Source: Palsa-504 sp963756575 (GTDB lineage: Bacteria > Actinomycetota > Actinomycetes > Streptosporangiales > Streptosporangiaceae). From it: a DNA stretch of 64,000 bases. The translations under genes were made by a program, and so were the position numbers. The notes under the pieces are model-generated. The model saw only the letters and a list, made by a program, of their open reading frames with translations, did not search any database and had not been told where the DNA came from. Location: positions 62,001 through 126,000 of the forward strand of contig CAVWOM010000012.1 of NCBI GenBank assembly GCA_963756575.1. The letters are read 5' to 3'. Positions 47,195 through 56,565 of this stretch are shown in pieces (position 1 is the stretch's first letter; each line of letters opens with the position of its first letter).

Positions 47195-48394
47195 TCAGTG
47201 ATCCGGGACGGCGGTGCCGTGGGTGTAGACGGCGCGGATCCGGTGCAGGGCGGCCGGGTCGGCGAGCGGGTCGCCGTCGACGGCGAGGATGTCGGCGTCG
47301 TAGCCGCAGGCGAGCCGGCCTTTGCGGTGGCCGAGGCCGAGGACCTGGGCCGGTAGCGAGGTGACGGCCCGCAGCGTCTCGGCGGGGGTGAAGCCTACGT
47401 CGCGCAGGATGGCCGGGGCGTAACGGACCACGTCGTGGGGCTTGAGCGGGGCGACGCCGGCGTCGCTGCTGGCGACGGTCAGCGCGCCGGCCTCGTGCAT
47501 CCGCCGCATGTTGGCCAAGATGGCGGGCATCCGTTTCCGCACTTCCGGGAACGGTGACAGGCCCGGTACCGGCAGCACGCCGATGGTGAGTCCGACGACC
47601 GTCTGGCGGTCCGCGATGAGCTGGATCAGGCCGGCGGGCGCGTCCACGCCGTCGGCGGTCCAGAAGGAGACGTGCTCGAGGCCGTCGGCGCCGGCCGCCA
47701 TCGCGTCGGCGACCGCCGAAGCCGCGTGGGCGTGCACGGTGACCTTCAGCCCGTGCCGGTGCGCCTCGTCGACCGCCGCGGCGAGGACCTCGGGCGGGAA
47801 CTGGGCCAGATCCTGGCGGGTGCCCGGCGTGAGGTTCCCGCCGCTGGCCATGACCTTGATGACGTCGACGCCGCGCTCCGCGTGCTCGCGGACCGCGGCG
47901 CGGACGCCCTTCTCCGTCGGTTCTGCCACCCCGCCCAGGTAGTGGCAGTGCCCGCCGGGCGTCGTGATGGGCGGACCGGCCGCCACGATGGCCGGCAGTC
48001 CGGGCTTGTCGCGCAGGGCGAGGGACAGGTAGCCGCGGTCGCCGAGGTCCCTGACCGTGGTGACGCCGCCGCGCAGGGCCGTCCGGGCGGCGATCGCCAT
48101 GGCCTCCAGGGTCTCGTCGTCACTGCGCCCGGCCAGTGCCCCGACCGGGTCGGGGCTGGCGTCGAAGGCCAGGTGAGTGTGGCTGTCGACCAGGCCCGGC
48201 AGCAGCGTCGCGCCGCCGAGGTCGATGACGTCGGCGCCGTCCGGGACCGGCACGCCGTGGCCGACGGCCGTGATCACGGCCCCGTCGATCAGGACCACAG
48301 GATCGGGGATCAGGCTGGCGCTGGTCCCGTCGAACGCGGCGGTGGCCCGCAGGGCGGTGAGCCTGCCTCGTTCGGTCGCTATTGGTCTTGTCAT
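47195..48394 (-). CDS. Amidohydrolase-family protein 1 (tandem pair)
   Basis: The 399-residue metal-dependent hydrolase has LLPGLVDSHTHLAFDASPDP (HxH), RGGVTTVRDLGDRG, GVDVIKVMASGGNLTPGT (bridging Lys), KVTVHAHAASAVADAMAAGA, DGLEHVSFW and VASSDAGVAPLKPHD (final Asp). The set is that of imidazolonepropionase/prolidase-like amidohydrolases. It is very similar to the next gene along its whole length and lies five bases after it. The substrate is unknown; peptides, hydantoins or mycotoxin-like amides are possible. Confidence 0.86.
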   Translation of the reverse strand: MTRPIATERGRLTALRATAAFDGTSASLIPDPVVLIDGAVITAVGHGVPVPDGADVIDLGGATLLPGLVDSHTHLAFDASPDPVGALAGRSDDETLEAMAIAARTALRGGVTTVRDLGDRGYLSLALRDKPGLPAIVAAGPPITTPGGHCHYLGGVAEPTEKGVRAAVREHAERGVDVIKVMASGGNLTPGTRQDLAQFPPEVLAAAVDEAHRHGLKVTVHAHAASAVADAMAAGADGLEHVSFWTADGVDAPAGLIQLIADRQTVVGLTIGVLPVPGLSPFPEVRKRMPAILANMRRMHEAGALTVASSDAGVAPLKPHDVVRYAPAILRDVGFTPAETLRAVTSLPAQVLGLGHRKGRLACGYDADILAVDGDPLADPAALHRIRAVYTHGTAVPDH

Positions 48395-48399
48395 GGGCC

Positions 48400-49599
48400 T
48401 TAGCCTGGCACGGCGGTGCCGCCGGCGTAGACGGCGCGGATGCGGTGCAGGGCGGCCGGGTCCGCGAGCGGGTCGCCGTCGACGGCGAGGACGTCGGCGT
48501 CGAAGCCGGGGGCGATCCGGCCCTTGCGGTGCCCGAGCCCGATCACCTGGGCCGGGTCGGAGGTGACCGCCCGCAGCGCCTCGGCCGGGCTGAACCCGAC
48601 CTCGCCCAGGGCGGCCGGCGCGTGCCGGACCACGTCGTGCGGCTTGACCGGGGCGATGCCGGCGTCGCTGCCCGCGACCATCAGCGCCCCCGCCTCATAC
48701 AGCCGCCGCATGTTCGCCTTGATGCCGGGCAGGCGGGCCAGCAGCTCCCGGGGCGGCGCCAGCCCGGGCGGCGGCGGCAGCATGCCGGCGGTGAGGCCCA
48801 CGACCGTGCGGCGGTCCGCGATGAGCCGGATCAGGTCGTCGGGCGCGTCCACGCCGTCCTCGGTCCAGAACGAGACGTGCTCCATCCCGTCCGCCCCGGC
48901 GGCCACCGCGTGGGCGATCGCTTCGACGGCGTGCGCGTGCGCGGTCACCTTGAGCCCGTGGCGGTGCGCCTCGTCGACCGCCGCCTTCAGTACCTCCGGG
49001 GTGAACTGGGGGAGGTGCTGGTGCGTGCCCGGGGTAAGGGTCCCGCCGCTGGCCATGATCTTGATGACGTCGACGCCGCGCTCGGCGTGCTCGCGCACCG
49101 CCGCCCGGACGCCCTTCTCCGTGGGCACTGCCACTCCGCCCAGGTAGTGGCAGTGCCCGCCGGGAGTGGTGACCGGCGGCCCGGCCGCCACGATGGTGGG
49201 CAGGCCCGGCTGGCCGCGTAGGGCCAGGGAGAGGTAATCGCGGTCGCCGAGATCGCGGACCGTGGTGACGCCGCCCCGCAGCGCGGTCCGGGCGGCCTCG
49301 TGCATGGCCTCGGCGGTTTCGTCGTCACTACGCCCGGCCAGCGCGCCGACCGGGTCCGGGCTGGCGTCGAAGGCCAGGTGGACGTGGGTATCGACCAGGC
49401 CGGGCAGCAACGTGACACCACCCAGGTCGGTAACATCGGCGCCTTCCGGGGTAGGTACCCCGGAGTCGACGGCGACAATGGTGCCGCCGTCGATCAGCAC
49501 CAGCGGATCGCGGACCAAGGCGGAGCTGGTCCCGTCGAAGAGCCAAGCGGCCCGCAGGGCGGTGAGCCGGCCTCGTTCGGTCAATATCGGTGTCGTCAT
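48400..49599 (-). CDS. Amidohydrolase-family protein 2 (tandem pair)
   Basis: The 399-residue paralog of the downstream gene is of identical length, with the same metal ligands (LVDTHVHLAFDASPDPVGAL, VDVIKIMASGGTLTPGTHQH, KVTAHAHAVEAIAHAVAAGA, MVAGSDAGIAPVKPHD). Differences cluster in SFWTEDGVDAPDDLIRLIAD and PPPGLAPPRELLARLPGIK, which may tune the substrate pocket. It is transcribed first of the pair and follows a TetR gene in the same direction, so that regulator may control both. Confidence 0.86.
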   Translation of the reverse strand: MTTPILTERGRLTALRAAWLFDGTSSALVRDPLVLIDGGTIVAVDSGVPTPEGADVTDLGGVTLLPGLVDTHVHLAFDASPDPVGALAGRSDDETAEAMHEAARTALRGGVTTVRDLGDRDYLSLALRGQPGLPTIVAAGPPVTTPGGHCHYLGGVAVPTEKGVRAAVREHAERGVDVIKIMASGGTLTPGTHQHLPQFTPEVLKAAVDEAHRHGLKVTAHAHAVEAIAHAVAAGADGMEHVSFWTEDGVDAPDDLIRLIADRRTVVGLTAGMLPPPPGLAPPRELLARLPGIKANMRRLYEAGALMVAGSDAGIAPVKPHDVVRHAPAALGEVGFSPAEALRAVTSDPAQVIGLGHRKGRIAPGFDADVLAVDGDPLADPAALHRIRAVYAGGTAVPG

Positions 49600-49647
49600 G
49601 GCTTTTACCCTCGCCCCCGCCCGCTTTCACGGCATCAGGGGAAGTAC

Positions 49648-50253
49648 TCAATTCCGGTACTCATTACCGGAGCCGAGACGCACGGGCTCGTCCTGGGCCA
49701 CGGACCGCATGGCGCCGAGCACGTCGGCCACGATCTCGGCCAGCCCGCGCTCGCCGCCGGTGTCCAGCCAGCGGGTCAGGGCGAGGCGGAACGCGGTCAC
49801 GGCCATCTCGGCCGCCAGCGCCGCGGTCAGCTCGTCGGCGCCGCGGTCCCGGAACCCCCGGCCGACCGCCTCCGACAGCACCGACCACTTGCGCAGCTCG
49901 CGCTCACGCAGCCCTTCGTCCGCCTGCACGACGGCGCGCCGCGCGCGCAGGTTCTCCAGGCGCCCGTCGAACACCTCGGCGGCGACGGTGCCCAGCCCGT
50001 AGGCGGTCACCGCCATCGGGCCGGCCGCGGCCGGGGCTTCGGCCATCACCCGGGCCACCAGCGCGGGCAGGTTCTCCTCGCCGGCGAACAGGACCTCGCG
50101 CTTGTCCGCGAAGTGCCGGAAGAACGTCCGGGTCGTCAGCCCGGCCCGCGCGGTGATCTGCGGCACCGTGGTCGCGGCGAAGCCCTGCTCGGCGAACAGC
50201 TCGAGCGCCGCCTGCTCCAGGCGTTCCCGCGCCCCCGGCTCCCATCGGCCCAT
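49648..50253 (-). CDS. TetR-family regulator
   Basis: The 201-residue protein has the HTH LEQAALELFAEQGFAATTVP-QITARAGLTTRTFFRHFADK-REVL. The ligand domain includes LVARVMAEAPAAAGPMAVTA and ALTRWLDTGG. It starts 16 bp from a 52-bp nested operator. It is divergent from the gene at 50352 and upstream of the amidohydrolases; the dyad positions suggest that it represses itself and the divergent gene. Confidence 0.88.
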   Translation of the reverse strand: MGRWEPGARERLEQAALELFAEQGFAATTVPQITARAGLTTRTFFRHFADKREVLFAGEENLPALVARVMAEAPAAAGPMAVTAYGLGTVAAEVFDGRLENLRARRAVVQADEGLRERELRKWSVLSEAVGRGFRDRGADELTAALAAEMAVTAFRLALTRWLDTGGERGLAEIVADVLGAMRSVAQDEPVRLGSGNEYRN

Positions 50254-50268
50254 CCTCGGATTCTAGGC

Positions 50269-50320
50269 GATGACACGCCATGTCATCACGGCTGCTATCG
50301 TGATGACATGGCGTGTCATC
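50269..50320. promoter_or_regulatory. Nested TetR operator, 22-bp perfect arms
   Basis: GATGACACGCCATGTCATCACG (arms 50269-50290 and 50299-50320; 8-bp spacer) forms a perfect inverted repeat. Each arm is itself an operator-like dyad TGACA-N5-TGTCA. Two dimers could bind, spaced about 30 bp (three turns), between tetR and the 50352 gene. Confidence 0.85.
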
Positions 50321-50351
50321 ACGGCGATCACGCGACGGACGGAGACGAACG

Positions 50352-51443
50352 ATGAGCGAAGAAGTCTGGATCCTGGGTGCGGCCGGCCGGGTCGGCCGGG
50401 CGGTGGCGGCCCGGCTGCACGAGGCCGGCCTCCCGCTGGTGCTGGCCGGCCGGGACCGCGACCGCCTCGGCCACCTGGCGGACGAGCTCGGCGGCACGCC
50501 GCGCCTGGCCGCCGGCCCCCTCGGCGAGCTGCTGCCCCCGCTCACCCGCGCCGCCCCGGCCGTGGTGATCAACACGGTGGGCCCGTTCACCGCCACCGCC
50601 GCCGACGTGGCCCGGGCCTGCCCGCCCGGCACCCGCTACGTCGACGTGACCAACGAGCTTCCGGCCGCGCGGGACATCCTGGACCTGCACCAGGCGGCCG
50701 CCGATACCGGCCGGGTGCTCGTGACCGGGGCCGGCTTCGGCGTGCTGGCGACCGAGAGCGTGCTCCTGCACGTGTGCGACGGCCAGCCGCCGGCGTCCCG
50801 GGTGCGGGTGGACGCGCTGGCGTCGGTGGCGACCGAGCCCGGCGTCGTCGGCTACGCGCTGGCCGCCTCCATCCTCGGCGGCCTGGGCGACGGCGGCCAG
50901 GAGGTCAGGGACGGCCGCCTGGCCCGCGCCCGGCTGGCCGGCCACCCGGAGCGCCTGACCACCCCCGACGGCGAGATCGTCACCACGGCCAGCGTTCCCA
51001 CCGCGGAACTGCTGGCCGCGTGGCGGGGCAGCCAGGCCGGGTCCGTGGTGGCCGCCTCCAGCCTGGTCCCGGCCGGCCCGGTCACACGGCTGTTCCCGGC
51101 CGTGTCGGCCCTGTTCCGCCTGCCCGGGGTCACCGCGTTCGCCACCGGCCGCCTGGCCCGGGTGCGGATGAAGGCGCGGCCCCGCCCCCGCCCGTCGTCC
51201 TGGGCGCACGCCCGCGTCGAGTGGCCGTCGGGGACGGTGCGGGAGGGCTGGCTCCGCGCCGGCGACGGCATGGACTTCACCGTCGCGGCCACGGCCGAGG
51301 TCGCGCTGCGCCTGGCCCGCGGCGAGGGCAGGCCGGGCGCGTACACGCCGGGCGCCCTGTTCGGCCCGGACCTGGCCGTCGCGGCCGGCGCCGAGTTCCT
51401 GGACGTCACGGCCGGCGGCGAGCTGCCGGCAGGCCGCGGCTGA
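50352..51443 (+). CDS. Saccharopine dehydrogenase-like NAD(P)-binding oxidoreductase
   Basis: About 363 residues from ATG 50352 (GGAG upstream). The Rossmann start is EEVWILGAAGRVGRAVAARL, followed by LVLAGRDRDRL, VINTVGPFTATAADVARAC and RYVDVTNELPAARDILDLHQ. GVLATESVLLHVCDG comes next. This is the saccharopine-dehydrogenase/trans-enoyl-reductase-like group, active on lipids or small ketones with NAD(P)H. It is divergent from TetR with a nested operator between. The substrate is not deducible. Confidence 0.8.
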   Translation: MSEEVWILGAAGRVGRAVAARLHEAGLPLVLAGRDRDRLGHLADELGGTPRLAAGPLGELLPPLTRAAPAVVINTVGPFTATAADVARACPPGTRYVDVTNELPAARDILDLHQAAADTGRVLVTGAGFGVLATESVLLHVCDGQPPASRVRVDALASVATEPGVVGYALAASILGGLGDGGQEVRDGRLARARLAGHPERLTTPDGEIVTTASVPTAELLAAWRGSQAGSVVAASSLVPAGPVTRLFPAVSALFRLPGVTAFATGRLARVRMKARPRPRPSSWAHARVEWPSGTVREGWLRAGDGMDFTVAATAEVALRLARGEGRPGAYTPGALFGPDLAVAAGAEFLDVTAGGELPAGRG

Positions 51444-51453
51444 AGCCGTCCGC

Positions 51454-53053
51454 TCAGGCAGCGCGGACGGCGAGCATCAGGTAGCCGCCGAGGACGATCG
51501 CGGACACGGCCACCTGGGCGATCACCGTGCCTCCGTGGACCTGCCCGGCGAAGGCGGCCCGTAGCGCCGGATACGCTCCGGCCGCACCGAGCAGCACGCT
51601 GCCCGCCCGGGTCACCAGCCACGGCGGCGGGTTCCCCAGCGCCGTGTCCGGCCCTGGGTCGGCCGGGTTGAGCGGCGCGGTGCGGGCGATCCGCAGCGCG
51701 GCCGCCGCCGCCCCGGGTCCGGCGGCCAGTCCGAGCACCGGCCACAGCGCGCCCGGCAGTTCCCCGGTCAGCGCGAGCAGCGCCAGCGCGAGGGTCAGCC
51801 ACGCGGCGCTGAGCAGGACCGGCAGCACGGCCCGGGCCCGCAGCGCGGCCCCGGCGTCCACGCCGAGCAGCCGGCTCAGCGCCGGGTCGTTGGCGTCCCG
51901 GCGGAGGGCGGCGGTGCCCTGGGTGCCCGCCGCTATCGACCCGGCCAGCAGCACCGCCGCCACGATCCAGTCGTGCGCATGCCCGGTGAAGGCCGCGCCC
52001 GCCAGCGCGGGGACCAGGGTGCTGACCGCCACCGCCACCAGCAGGGCCGGACGGCGTCCCAGCCGCCGCCAGTCGGCCCAGGCCAGCACCAAAGCCGGCC
52101 CCAGCGCCGCCCCCGGCCGCCCGCCCCGCCGCGACACAGAAGCCAGCCGCGGCCAGGCCCGCGAGCCAAGCCGCCGCCCGCGCCAGTGGCTGTCCTCGGC
52201 GATCCAGGTCAGCAGCGGCACGTTGAGGAACGTCGCCGCCAGCAGCACCGTCCCCGCCCGCGCCGACCCCGCCCGGATCACGCCCGCCGGGAAGCGCGGC
52301 AGCATCCGCCGCACCAGCAGCGCGGCGACACCCGCCCATGCCGCCCCCACCACTGCCATCAGGCCGAACGTCCCGCCATCCAGCCCCGCGAACCAGTCCG
52401 TGACCGCCCGCGAGACGATACCCCAGCGCTCTGCGGCCACCGCCCCCGCCGTAGCCGCCACCGCGACGACCGCACCCAGCCAGCGCAACCGTGCCCGCCA
52501 CCGCGGCCACGGCTGAGCCAGCACCCCCGCGAGCATCGCGGCCGCGAAGAACCCGGCTCCGCCCACCGCGGCCAGGACCAGCCACGCCCACGGCACCCGA
52601 TGCGAACCAGCCTGGCAGCCGCAGGAACGGCCCGGCCATGGCCAGCGCCAGCACCCCGAGCAGCGCCCCCGCGACGATCCCGGTCACCGCGGCCACCACG
52701 GCCGGCCGCCGCAGCACCTCCCGCCGGTCCAGCGGCGTCAGCACCAGCCAGGCCGCGTCGGCGGGGGAGAGCACCAGCGGGCCGAGCGCCTGGGCCAGCA
52801 TCAGCAGCCCGGCCGCCGCCCCCGTTACCAGCGCGGCGCCCGCCACCGCCTGCGCCGGCGCCGCCTGGCCCGATCCGGTCAGCCGCCCGAACGGCTGCGC
52901 CAGCAGGTCGCCCAGCAAGATCACGGCCAGCACTACGGCGAAGCCTACGGAGTACCAGTCGTACCAAGGCCGCCGCCGCCGCTGGCCGACGAAGGACCTG
53001 ACCGCCGCCACCCGCGGCGCCCCGGCCGCGGCCGCCCCGGCCAGAACCGTCAC
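51454..53053 (-). CDS. ABC exporter permease (about 12 TM), one frameshift
   Basis: The GTG at 53053 overlaps the ATPase stop (GTGA). The first part, VAAVRSFVGQRRRRPWYDWY-SVGFAVVLAVILLGDLL and SPADAAWLVLTPLDRREVLR-R, is the N-terminal half of an ABC-2/DUF6297-type permease. Near 52600 the frame shifts by one. The second half continues PWAWLVLAAVGGAGFFAAAM ... ALVLAWADWRRLGRRPALLV ... GGYLMLAVRAA. The total length is one base off a multiple of three, so a single indel explains the break. With 53050-53709 it forms an exporter of unknown substrate. Confidence 0.72.
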
Positions 53054-53709
53054 GGCGTCCCCAGCTGCCCGTCGGCGGCCAGCACCACGCGCGCTCCGGC
53101 GGCCGCGGCGAAGTCCAGGTCGTGGGTGGCCATGACCACCGTCCCGCCGTGCCCGGCGTACTCGCGCAGCAGGGCCGCCAGTTCGGTGCGGAACCCGGGG
53201 TCGAGGCTCTGCTCCGGCTCGTCGAGCAGCAGCAGCAGGCTGGGCCGGGCCAGCGCGGCCGCCAGCGACAGCCGCTGCCGCTGGCCGGAGGACAGGTCGA
53301 ACGGGACCGCGTCGGCCCGCCCCGGCAGCCCGAACACCTCGATGAGCTCGTCCGTCGGCAGGCACCAGCCCCGGACCGGCTCGTGGGTCAGCCGGACGAG
53401 CTCCAGGTGCTCCCGCAGGGTCAGCCCCGGGTACCAGGTCGGCTGGTCGGCGACCAGGGCGACCGTCCGCCAGAACGCCGCGTCGTCGCGCGGCGGGGTG
53501 CCGAGCACGGTCACCGTCCCGGCCGCCGGCCGGTGCAGCCCGGCCAGGCAGGACAGCAGCGTCGACTTGCCCGCGCCGTTGACCCCCGTCACCGCGACGA
53601 TCTCGCCGGCCGCCACGGTCAGGTCCACGTCCTCGAGCACCGCGAAGCTGCCGTAGCCCACCCGCACGCCGCGTACCGCTACCGCCACTGCCACCGCCGG
53701 GCCAGCCAC
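53050..53709 (-). CDS. ABC transporter ATP-binding protein
   Basis: The 219-residue protein has Walker A VTGVNGAGKSTLLSCLAGL, a Q-loop near ALVADQPTWYPGLTLREHL, signature FDLSSGQRQRLSLAAALARP, Walker B LLLLLDEPEQSLDPG and the H-loop VVMATHDLDF. A complete exporter-type nucleotide-binding domain, coupled to the downstream permease. It probably energises export of a lipid or peptide. Confidence 0.92.
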   Translation of the reverse strand: MAGPAVAVAVAVRGVRVGYGSFAVLEDVDLTVAAGEIVAVTGVNGAGKSTLLSCLAGLHRPAAGTVTVLGTPPRDDAAFWRTVALVADQPTWYPGLTLREHLELVRLTHEPVRGWCLPTDELIEVFGLPGRADAVPFDLSSGQRQRLSLAAALARPSLLLLLDEPEQSLDPGFRTELAALLREYAGHGGTVVMATHDLDFAAAAGARVVLAADGQLGTP

Positions 53710-53713
53710 GCCC

Positions 53714-55135
53714 TCACCGTATCGCGGCCGGCGCCTTCCCCGGGGCGAGCGCCGCGGCCACTATCCCCGCCGCCGCCAGCCCGGCCGCCGTCCACTCGGC
53801 CGGCCGGAACCCGGCGATGAACGAGGCCGGCGTGGCGTAGCTCCCGTGCGCCGCGAACACCGCCGCGAGCACCGCCACGCCGAACACCCCGCCCAGCGCG
53901 TTGAGCGCGTTGTTCGTCCCGGCCGCCACCCCGGCGTCTTCCGGCGGCACCGACCCGGTCACCGCGTTGGCCACGGTCGGGAAGCACATCGCGATCCCCA
54001 CCCCCGCGATGACCAGCGGCGCGATCAGGGCGCCGTAGCTGACCCCGGGCTTGACTACGGCCGCCAGCCAGCCCAGCCCGGCCGCCTGCAGGACCAGGCC
54101 GCCCACCATGAACGGCCGGTTCCCGATCCGGTCGGCCAGCGCGCCCGCCACCGGGGCTACCAGCATCGGCATGGCCATCCAGACCAGGATCCGCAGCCCG
54201 GCCGCCAGCGGCGAGTAGCCGAGCCCGGTCTGGAACAGCTGGGTGATGAAGAACAGCGATCCGATCAGCGACGTGAACTGGAAGAAGATCACCGCGTTGG
54301 CGGTGGCGAACCCGCGCCGCCGGAAGTAGGCCAGCGGCAGCATCGGGTACCGGCTCCGCCGCTCCCAGCCGACGAACCCCGCCATCAGCACCACCCCCGC
54401 CGCCAGCGCGCCGATCACCTCGGCGCTGCCCCACCCGGCCGCCGGCGCCCGCACCGGCCCCCAGGTCAGCGCGAACAGCCCGGCCCCGGCCAAGATCATC
54501 CCCGTGATGTCCAGCTGCGGCCGGGTGCCGCGGCTCTCCGGCAGCCGGGCCGCCGACAGCCCCGCCACGGCCAGTCCCACCGGCACGTTGATCCAGAAGA
54601 TCCACTGCCAGGACAGGCCCTGGACCACCGCGCCGCCGACCACCGGCCCGGCGGCCACGCCGAGGCCGGTGATGCCGCCCCAGATCCCGATGGCGGCGCC
54701 GCGCTTGTCGGGCGGGAAGGCGCCGCTGATCAGCGCGAGGGTCAGCGGCAGCAGCATGGCCGCCCCGGCCCCCTGGATCACTCGCCCGCCGATCAGCACC
54801 CCGGTATCAGGCGCCAGCGCCGCCACGGCCGACCCGGCCACGAACGTGACCAGCCCGGTCACGTACATCCGGCGCCGCCCGAACCGGTCGCCGAGCGCCG
54901 CCCCGGTCAGCATGAGGCAGCCGAAGACCAGGTTGTAGGCGTTGATCGTCCATTCCAGGTCGGCCAGGCTCGCGCCCAGCCGGGCCTGCATGACCGGCAG
55001 CGCGGTCGCCACCACCACGACGTCCAGGGCCGAGATGAACGCCCCCATCCCGGCGAGGGCGAGCGTCCAGCCGGGCCGGTACTTACCGGCGAGTCCCGGA
55101 TCCGTGGCGTCTTGAATCAAACTGGTTTCAGGCAT
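53714..55135 (-). CDS. MFS drug transporter (DHA2/EmrB-QacA type, 14 TM)
   Basis: About 473 residues from ATG 55135 (GGGAG upstream). It has the DHA2 signatures FISALDVVVVATALPVMQAR-L, LEWTINAYNLVFGCLMLTGA, ALGDRFGRRRMYV, GRVIQGAGAAMLLPLTLALI and GWGGITGLG-like antiporter motif C (IWGGITGLGVAAGPVVGGA). It exports drugs using the proton gradient. Its leader shares a 32-bp motif with that of the SDR gene at 56562-57293, so the two are co-regulated although not in one operon. Confidence 0.9.
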   Translation of the reverse strand: MPETSLIQDATDPGLAGKYRPGWTLALAGMGAFISALDVVVVATALPVMQARLGASLADLEWTINAYNLVFGCLMLTGAALGDRFGRRRMYVTGLVTFVAGSAVAALAPDTGVLIGGRVIQGAGAAMLLPLTLALISGAFPPDKRGAAIGIWGGITGLGVAAGPVVGGAVVQGLSWQWIFWINVPVGLAVAGLSAARLPESRGTRPQLDITGMILAGAGLFALTWGPVRAPAAGWGSAEVIGALAAGVVLMAGFVGWERRSRYPMLPLAYFRRRGFATANAVIFFQFTSLIGSLFFITQLFQTGLGYSPLAAGLRILVWMAMPMLVAPVAGALADRIGNRPFMVGGLVLQAAGLGWLAAVVKPGVSYGALIAPLVIAGVGIAMCFPTVANAVTGSVPPEDAGVAAGTNNALNALGGVFGVAVLAAVFAAHGSYATPASFIAGFRPAEWTAAGLAAAGIVAAALAPGKAPAAIR

Positions 55136-55167
55136 GGCTGTCTCCCGGTACGTGCCGTGTGCTTCGC

Positions 55168-55199
55168 CCCGTAAATGGCGCTTCAGAGAGGTAGACCCG
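55168..55199 (-). promoter_or_regulatory. Shared 32-bp leader motif, copy at MFS gene
   Basis: CCCGTAAATGGCGCTTCA, then AGAG and TAGACCCG (plus-strand view), matches 30 of 32 bases with 57312-57343. It lies 33 bp before the MFS start. The stretch between motif and start ends in the same GGAGACAGCC-ATG. Probably a common promoter/operator duplicated by recombination. Confidence 0.72.
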
Positions 55200-55362
55200 C
55201 CGGCTCGGCCCGGCTCGCCGGATTCCGGCGTAATAATGCAATTAGCGGAAATGGCAGACGTCGCTCCCTTGACACGCATTTACGGCCATGTTTCGGTGGA
55301 CTGGATGGCGGTGGCAGCGCGGGTTTGCCATTAACACTTAATCGTGAAGGGGCGGTTTTGGC

Positions 55363-56565
55363 GTGCCGGAAATACGTGATTTCGCCGTCGCGGCCGGCCA
55401 TGACGGGCGGCTGGAAATCCTGGCTACCGTCGCGACCGACGATGTGCCCGATGGCTCATTGCCCCCGCGGGCGGTCTGGCGGGCCGCCGAAGTTCCGGCC
55501 CCGGACGGCGGTCCGGACCAGTGGGCGCCTCGCTGGCAGTCACTGGGGAACCCCGGGGATGCCGTTGAACTGAGCGGGATCATGCTGGCGCGCGATACGG
55601 ACGGCCGCCTCGAGGCCGTCACCGTGGCGCTGGCTCCCGACGGCGGCACCGTGCTCCACGCGTGGCAGGACGCTCCGGACGGGAACTGGGTCGGCTGGGA
55701 GTCGCTGGGCTTCCCGGAACCGGGTGTCGGCAGCCCGGCCACGCTGACCCGGGACGAAGCAGGCCGCCTGGAGTTGTTCGTCGCCCACTACGGGCACCCC
55801 GCCAGCAAGGCCTGGCACCGTCGCCAGGTGCAGCCGGACGGCAGCCAGTGGACCGAATGGCTCCCGCTCGGCTGGCCTCCGGTCAGCGGCGGCCTCTTCT
55901 CTCTCGGCGTGCCGATGGCGGCCGGGCTGAACCAGGACGGGCGGATGGAGTTGCACATCATCCACGCCGACAAGGTCTGGCACACCTGGCAGAAGGCCCC
56001 CGGCAGCCTGGACTGGACGTCGTGGCAGTCGCTGGACAGCCCGCCCGGCGCCCTGGAGGGGATGCCCGCCCTCGCCCTGTCCGGTGACGGCCGCCTGCGG
56101 GTGTTCACGCCGGGCGGACCGGGGGGTGGTGATCCCCCGGATTACTCGGCCTACTGCCGCGAGCAGAAGGCGCCCGGCCAGGCCTGGGACGAGTGGCTCA
56201 TGCTTGCGGGCCGGCCGACGGACGTGACGAACCTGGCCGTCGCCGCCGGCGCCGGCGGACAGCTCGTGCTGTTCTACCTGGGCGGCAAGGAAGGCGCGCA
56301 GACCGTGGGCCAGGTGCAGCAGGGTCCCCCGCCCTACGTAGACGCGGGCTGGGCCGGAGACGACGAGATCGCCCTCCCCGGTTACAACGGAGTCAGCTTG
56401 CTGGGCAACCCGGTCCTGGCCCTCGACGGCCACGAGCGGCTCCGGCTGTTCTTCACCGTCACCCCCGGCGGCCAGCCGGGAAGCACGGACCTCTACTCGC
56501 TGAACCAGGTCAGCCCGAACAGCGATCAGTGGCAGGGACAGACGATCAGCCTCCAGGCGCCCTAG
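55363..56565 (+). CDS. Lectin-like beta-propeller protein
   Basis: The 400-residue protein has no signal peptide and repeats a W-W-sLG blade pattern: DQWAPRWQSLGNPGD, GNWVGWESLGFPEPG, SQWTEWLPLGWPPVS, LDWTSWQSLDSPPGA, QAWDEWLMLAGRPTD and a last DQWQGQTISLQ. Each is preceded by DGRLE-type strands. This is the seven-blade PLL/tectonin-like fold of glycan-binding lectins. The GTG at 55363 is the only reasonable start. Its stop overlaps the convergent SDR stop. The ligand and location are unknown. Confidence 0.75.
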   Translation: MPEIRDFAVAAGHDGRLEILATVATDDVPDGSLPPRAVWRAAEVPAPDGGPDQWAPRWQSLGNPGDAVELSGIMLARDTDGRLEAVTVALAPDGGTVLHAWQDAPDGNWVGWESLGFPEPGVGSPATLTRDEAGRLELFVAHYGHPASKAWHRRQVQPDGSQWTEWLPLGWPPVSGGLFSLGVPMAAGLNQDGRMELHIIHADKVWHTWQKAPGSLDWTSWQSLDSPPGALEGMPALALSGDGRLRVFTPGGPGGGDPPDYSAYCREQKAPGQAWDEWLMLAGRPTDVTNLAVAAGAGGQLVLFYLGGKEGAQTVGQVQQGPPPYVDAGWAGDDEIALPGYNGVSLLGNPVLALDGHERLRLFFTVTPGGQPGSTDLYSLNQVSPNSDQWQGQTISLQAP

